Assembly: GCA_944389195.1 (NCBI GenBank)
Contig: CALXLM010000011.1
Location: 1 to 64,000, forward strand
Reading direction: 5' to 3'
DNA length: 64,000 nucleotides
Source of the DNA: an uncultured Opitutales bacterium
Lineage (GTDB): Bacteria; Verrucomicrobiota; Verrucomicrobiia; Opitutales; Intestinicryptomonadaceae
The position numbers and the translations under genes were made by a program. Below, one piece after another: positions 63,290-64,000 of this stretch. The notes beneath the pieces were generated by a model. That model did no database searches, was not told the origin of the DNA, and saw only the letters and a program-made list of their open reading frames with translations. The stretch's first letter is position 1; each line of letters starts with the position of its first letter.

Positions 63290-64000
63290 ATGGAACAGAA
63301 CGCCATAATTGCTTTGGGATTGTCGCTGTTTGCGGGCGCCGCTACCGGCATTGGCGCAGCGTTGACATTTGCGGTAAAAAAGAACGATTTTAAGATATTT
63401 GCCCTCGGCATGAGCTTTTCGGCGGGAGTGATGATTTATCTGTCGTTTATGGATATTCTGCCGATGGCGATAGAGCATATGAAAGGCGGATTCGACGGCG
63501 GGGAGTCGGGAAGATTGGGGCACCTTATTGCGGTTCTCGCGTTTTTTGCGGGTGTGCTTTGCGCGGGAATAATAGACTATTTTGTGCCCGAACACGTCGG
63601 ACGCGATATGGTGGACAATCCGCGCGGGGGAGGCAAAGCCGGGAAAACGGCGATGTTGACAGCCGCGGCATTGGCAGTGCATAACTTTCCCGAGGGGCTT
63701 TCGGTTTTTGTGGCGGGGCTTGAAGACATAACAGTTGGGGTTGGCGTGGCCGTGGCAATAACGCTTCACAACATACCCGAGGGCGTTTCGGTGGCTCTGC
63801 CGATATATTCGGCTACGGGAAACAAGCGCAAGGCGTTCTTTTGGGCAACTTTTTCTGGTTTGGCAGAACCGCTTGGGGCTTTAGCGGCGTATTTTATACT
63901 CGCGCCCTACCTGACTCCGGGGATTGTCGGTGCGGCGCTCGCACTGACGGCAGGCATTATGGTATATATTTCCCTTGACGAACTTCTCCCCATGGCAAAG
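63290..64000 (+). CDS. ZupT-type ZIP zinc transporter, cut by window end
   Basis: The first 237 residues of a ZIP-family metal importer, still open at base 64000. Membrane segments include ALGLSLFAGAATGIGAALTF, FKIFALGMSFSAGVMIYLSF and IAVLAFFAGVLCAGIIDYF. The metal-binding motifs are VHNFPEGLSVF and LHNIPEGVSVALP, as in ZupT, which brings in Zn and other divalent metals. A short His/Gly-poor cytoplasmic loop lies between segments 3 and 4. No ribosome-binding site is seen; the ATG directly follows TAAAAT. The remaining C-terminus (about 25-35 residues) is outside the window. Confidence 0.92.
   Translation, partial: MEQNAIIALGLSLFAGAATGIGAALTFAVKKNDFKIFALGMSFSAGVMIYLSFMDILPMAIEHMKGGFDGGESGRLGHLIAVLAFFAGVLCAGIIDYFVPEHVGRDMVDNPRGGGKAGKTAMLTAAALAVHNFPEGLSVFVAGLEDITVGVGVAVAITLHNIPEGVSVALPIYSATGNKRKAFFWATFSGLAEPLGALAAYFILAPYLTPGIVGAALALTAGIMVYISLDELLPMAK

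Overview
The window reads as chromosome of a Gram-negative bacterium, most likely from the Verrucomicrobiota or a near relative in the PVC group. This is an inference from gene content, not a measurement. The clues are an HpnCDE-type squalene route, a short omega subunit of the kind seen in that group, a Nuc_H_symport-type nucleoside transporter, Tat-exported Gfo/Idh/MocA proteins, a GH92 mannosidase and other secreted glycosidases, and LPS-export and outer-membrane-folding genes (LptA-like, SurA-like, O-antigen ligase-like). Coding density is high, with many ATGA, GTGA or TAATG overlaps between genes.

Layout. 1-860 is the 3' part of an ISL3-family insertion sequence that ends at the terminator of a tRNA-Asn gene. 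1109-7496 (minus) is a tight run, thiD-radC-tsaD-hpnC-hpnDE-hpnG, in which presqualene diphosphate synthase and hydroxysqualene dehydroxylase are fused in one protein. 7731-11436 (plus) holds a holin-like membrane protein, an unknown secreted protein and the helicase HrpB. 11450-14307 (minus) is yifB plus a purine permease, and 14422-16708 (plus) is a CinA-type deamidase plus sppA. 16794-20732 (minus) holds trmL, smpB, rpoZ, a nucleoside symporter, a possible structured RNA, a monooxygenase-fold protein and a META lipoprotein. 22112-25625 (minus) is clpP-metW-metX behind an HtrA-like protein whose three catalytic residues all appear replaced.

25829-29191 is a 1120-residue secreted glycosidase of clan GH-A type, followed by tRNA-Leu(UAA). 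29548-36163 (minus) is a nine-gene collinear run: ilvE, thioesterase, Sel1-repeat protein, DUF4405 membrane protein, rsmA, hydrolase, DJ-1 protein and O-antigen ligase-like protein, preceded by glnS, ygjP-type protease and mazG. 39773-48589 mixes secreted carbohydrate-active proteins (TIM-barrel glycosidase, beta-helix protein, GH92) with glycogen phosphorylase and tRNA-Arg(CCG). 48633-54662 (plus) is parA-rnc-mfd-surA-like. 54867-58572 (minus) holds a phosphodiesterase-like MBL protein, elbB and a very long LptA/OstA-repeat protein. The right end has a Gfo/Idh oxidoreductase, a beta-propeller lipoprotein, an IclR regulator, rubrerythrin and the start of a ZupT-type zinc transporter.

Together the genes suggest a cell that degrades host or plant glycans (mannosides, pectin-like and beta-linked sugars), stores glycogen, makes squalene-derived lipids and faces low-oxygen or oxidative stress. 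No CRISPR array, prophage or obvious defence island was found. The best leads are the HpnD-HpnE fusion, the HtrA pseudoprotease, the LptA-repeat protein, a candidate non-coding RNA near 19627-19820, and three palindromes placed at promoters of GH92, iclR and rubrerythrin.
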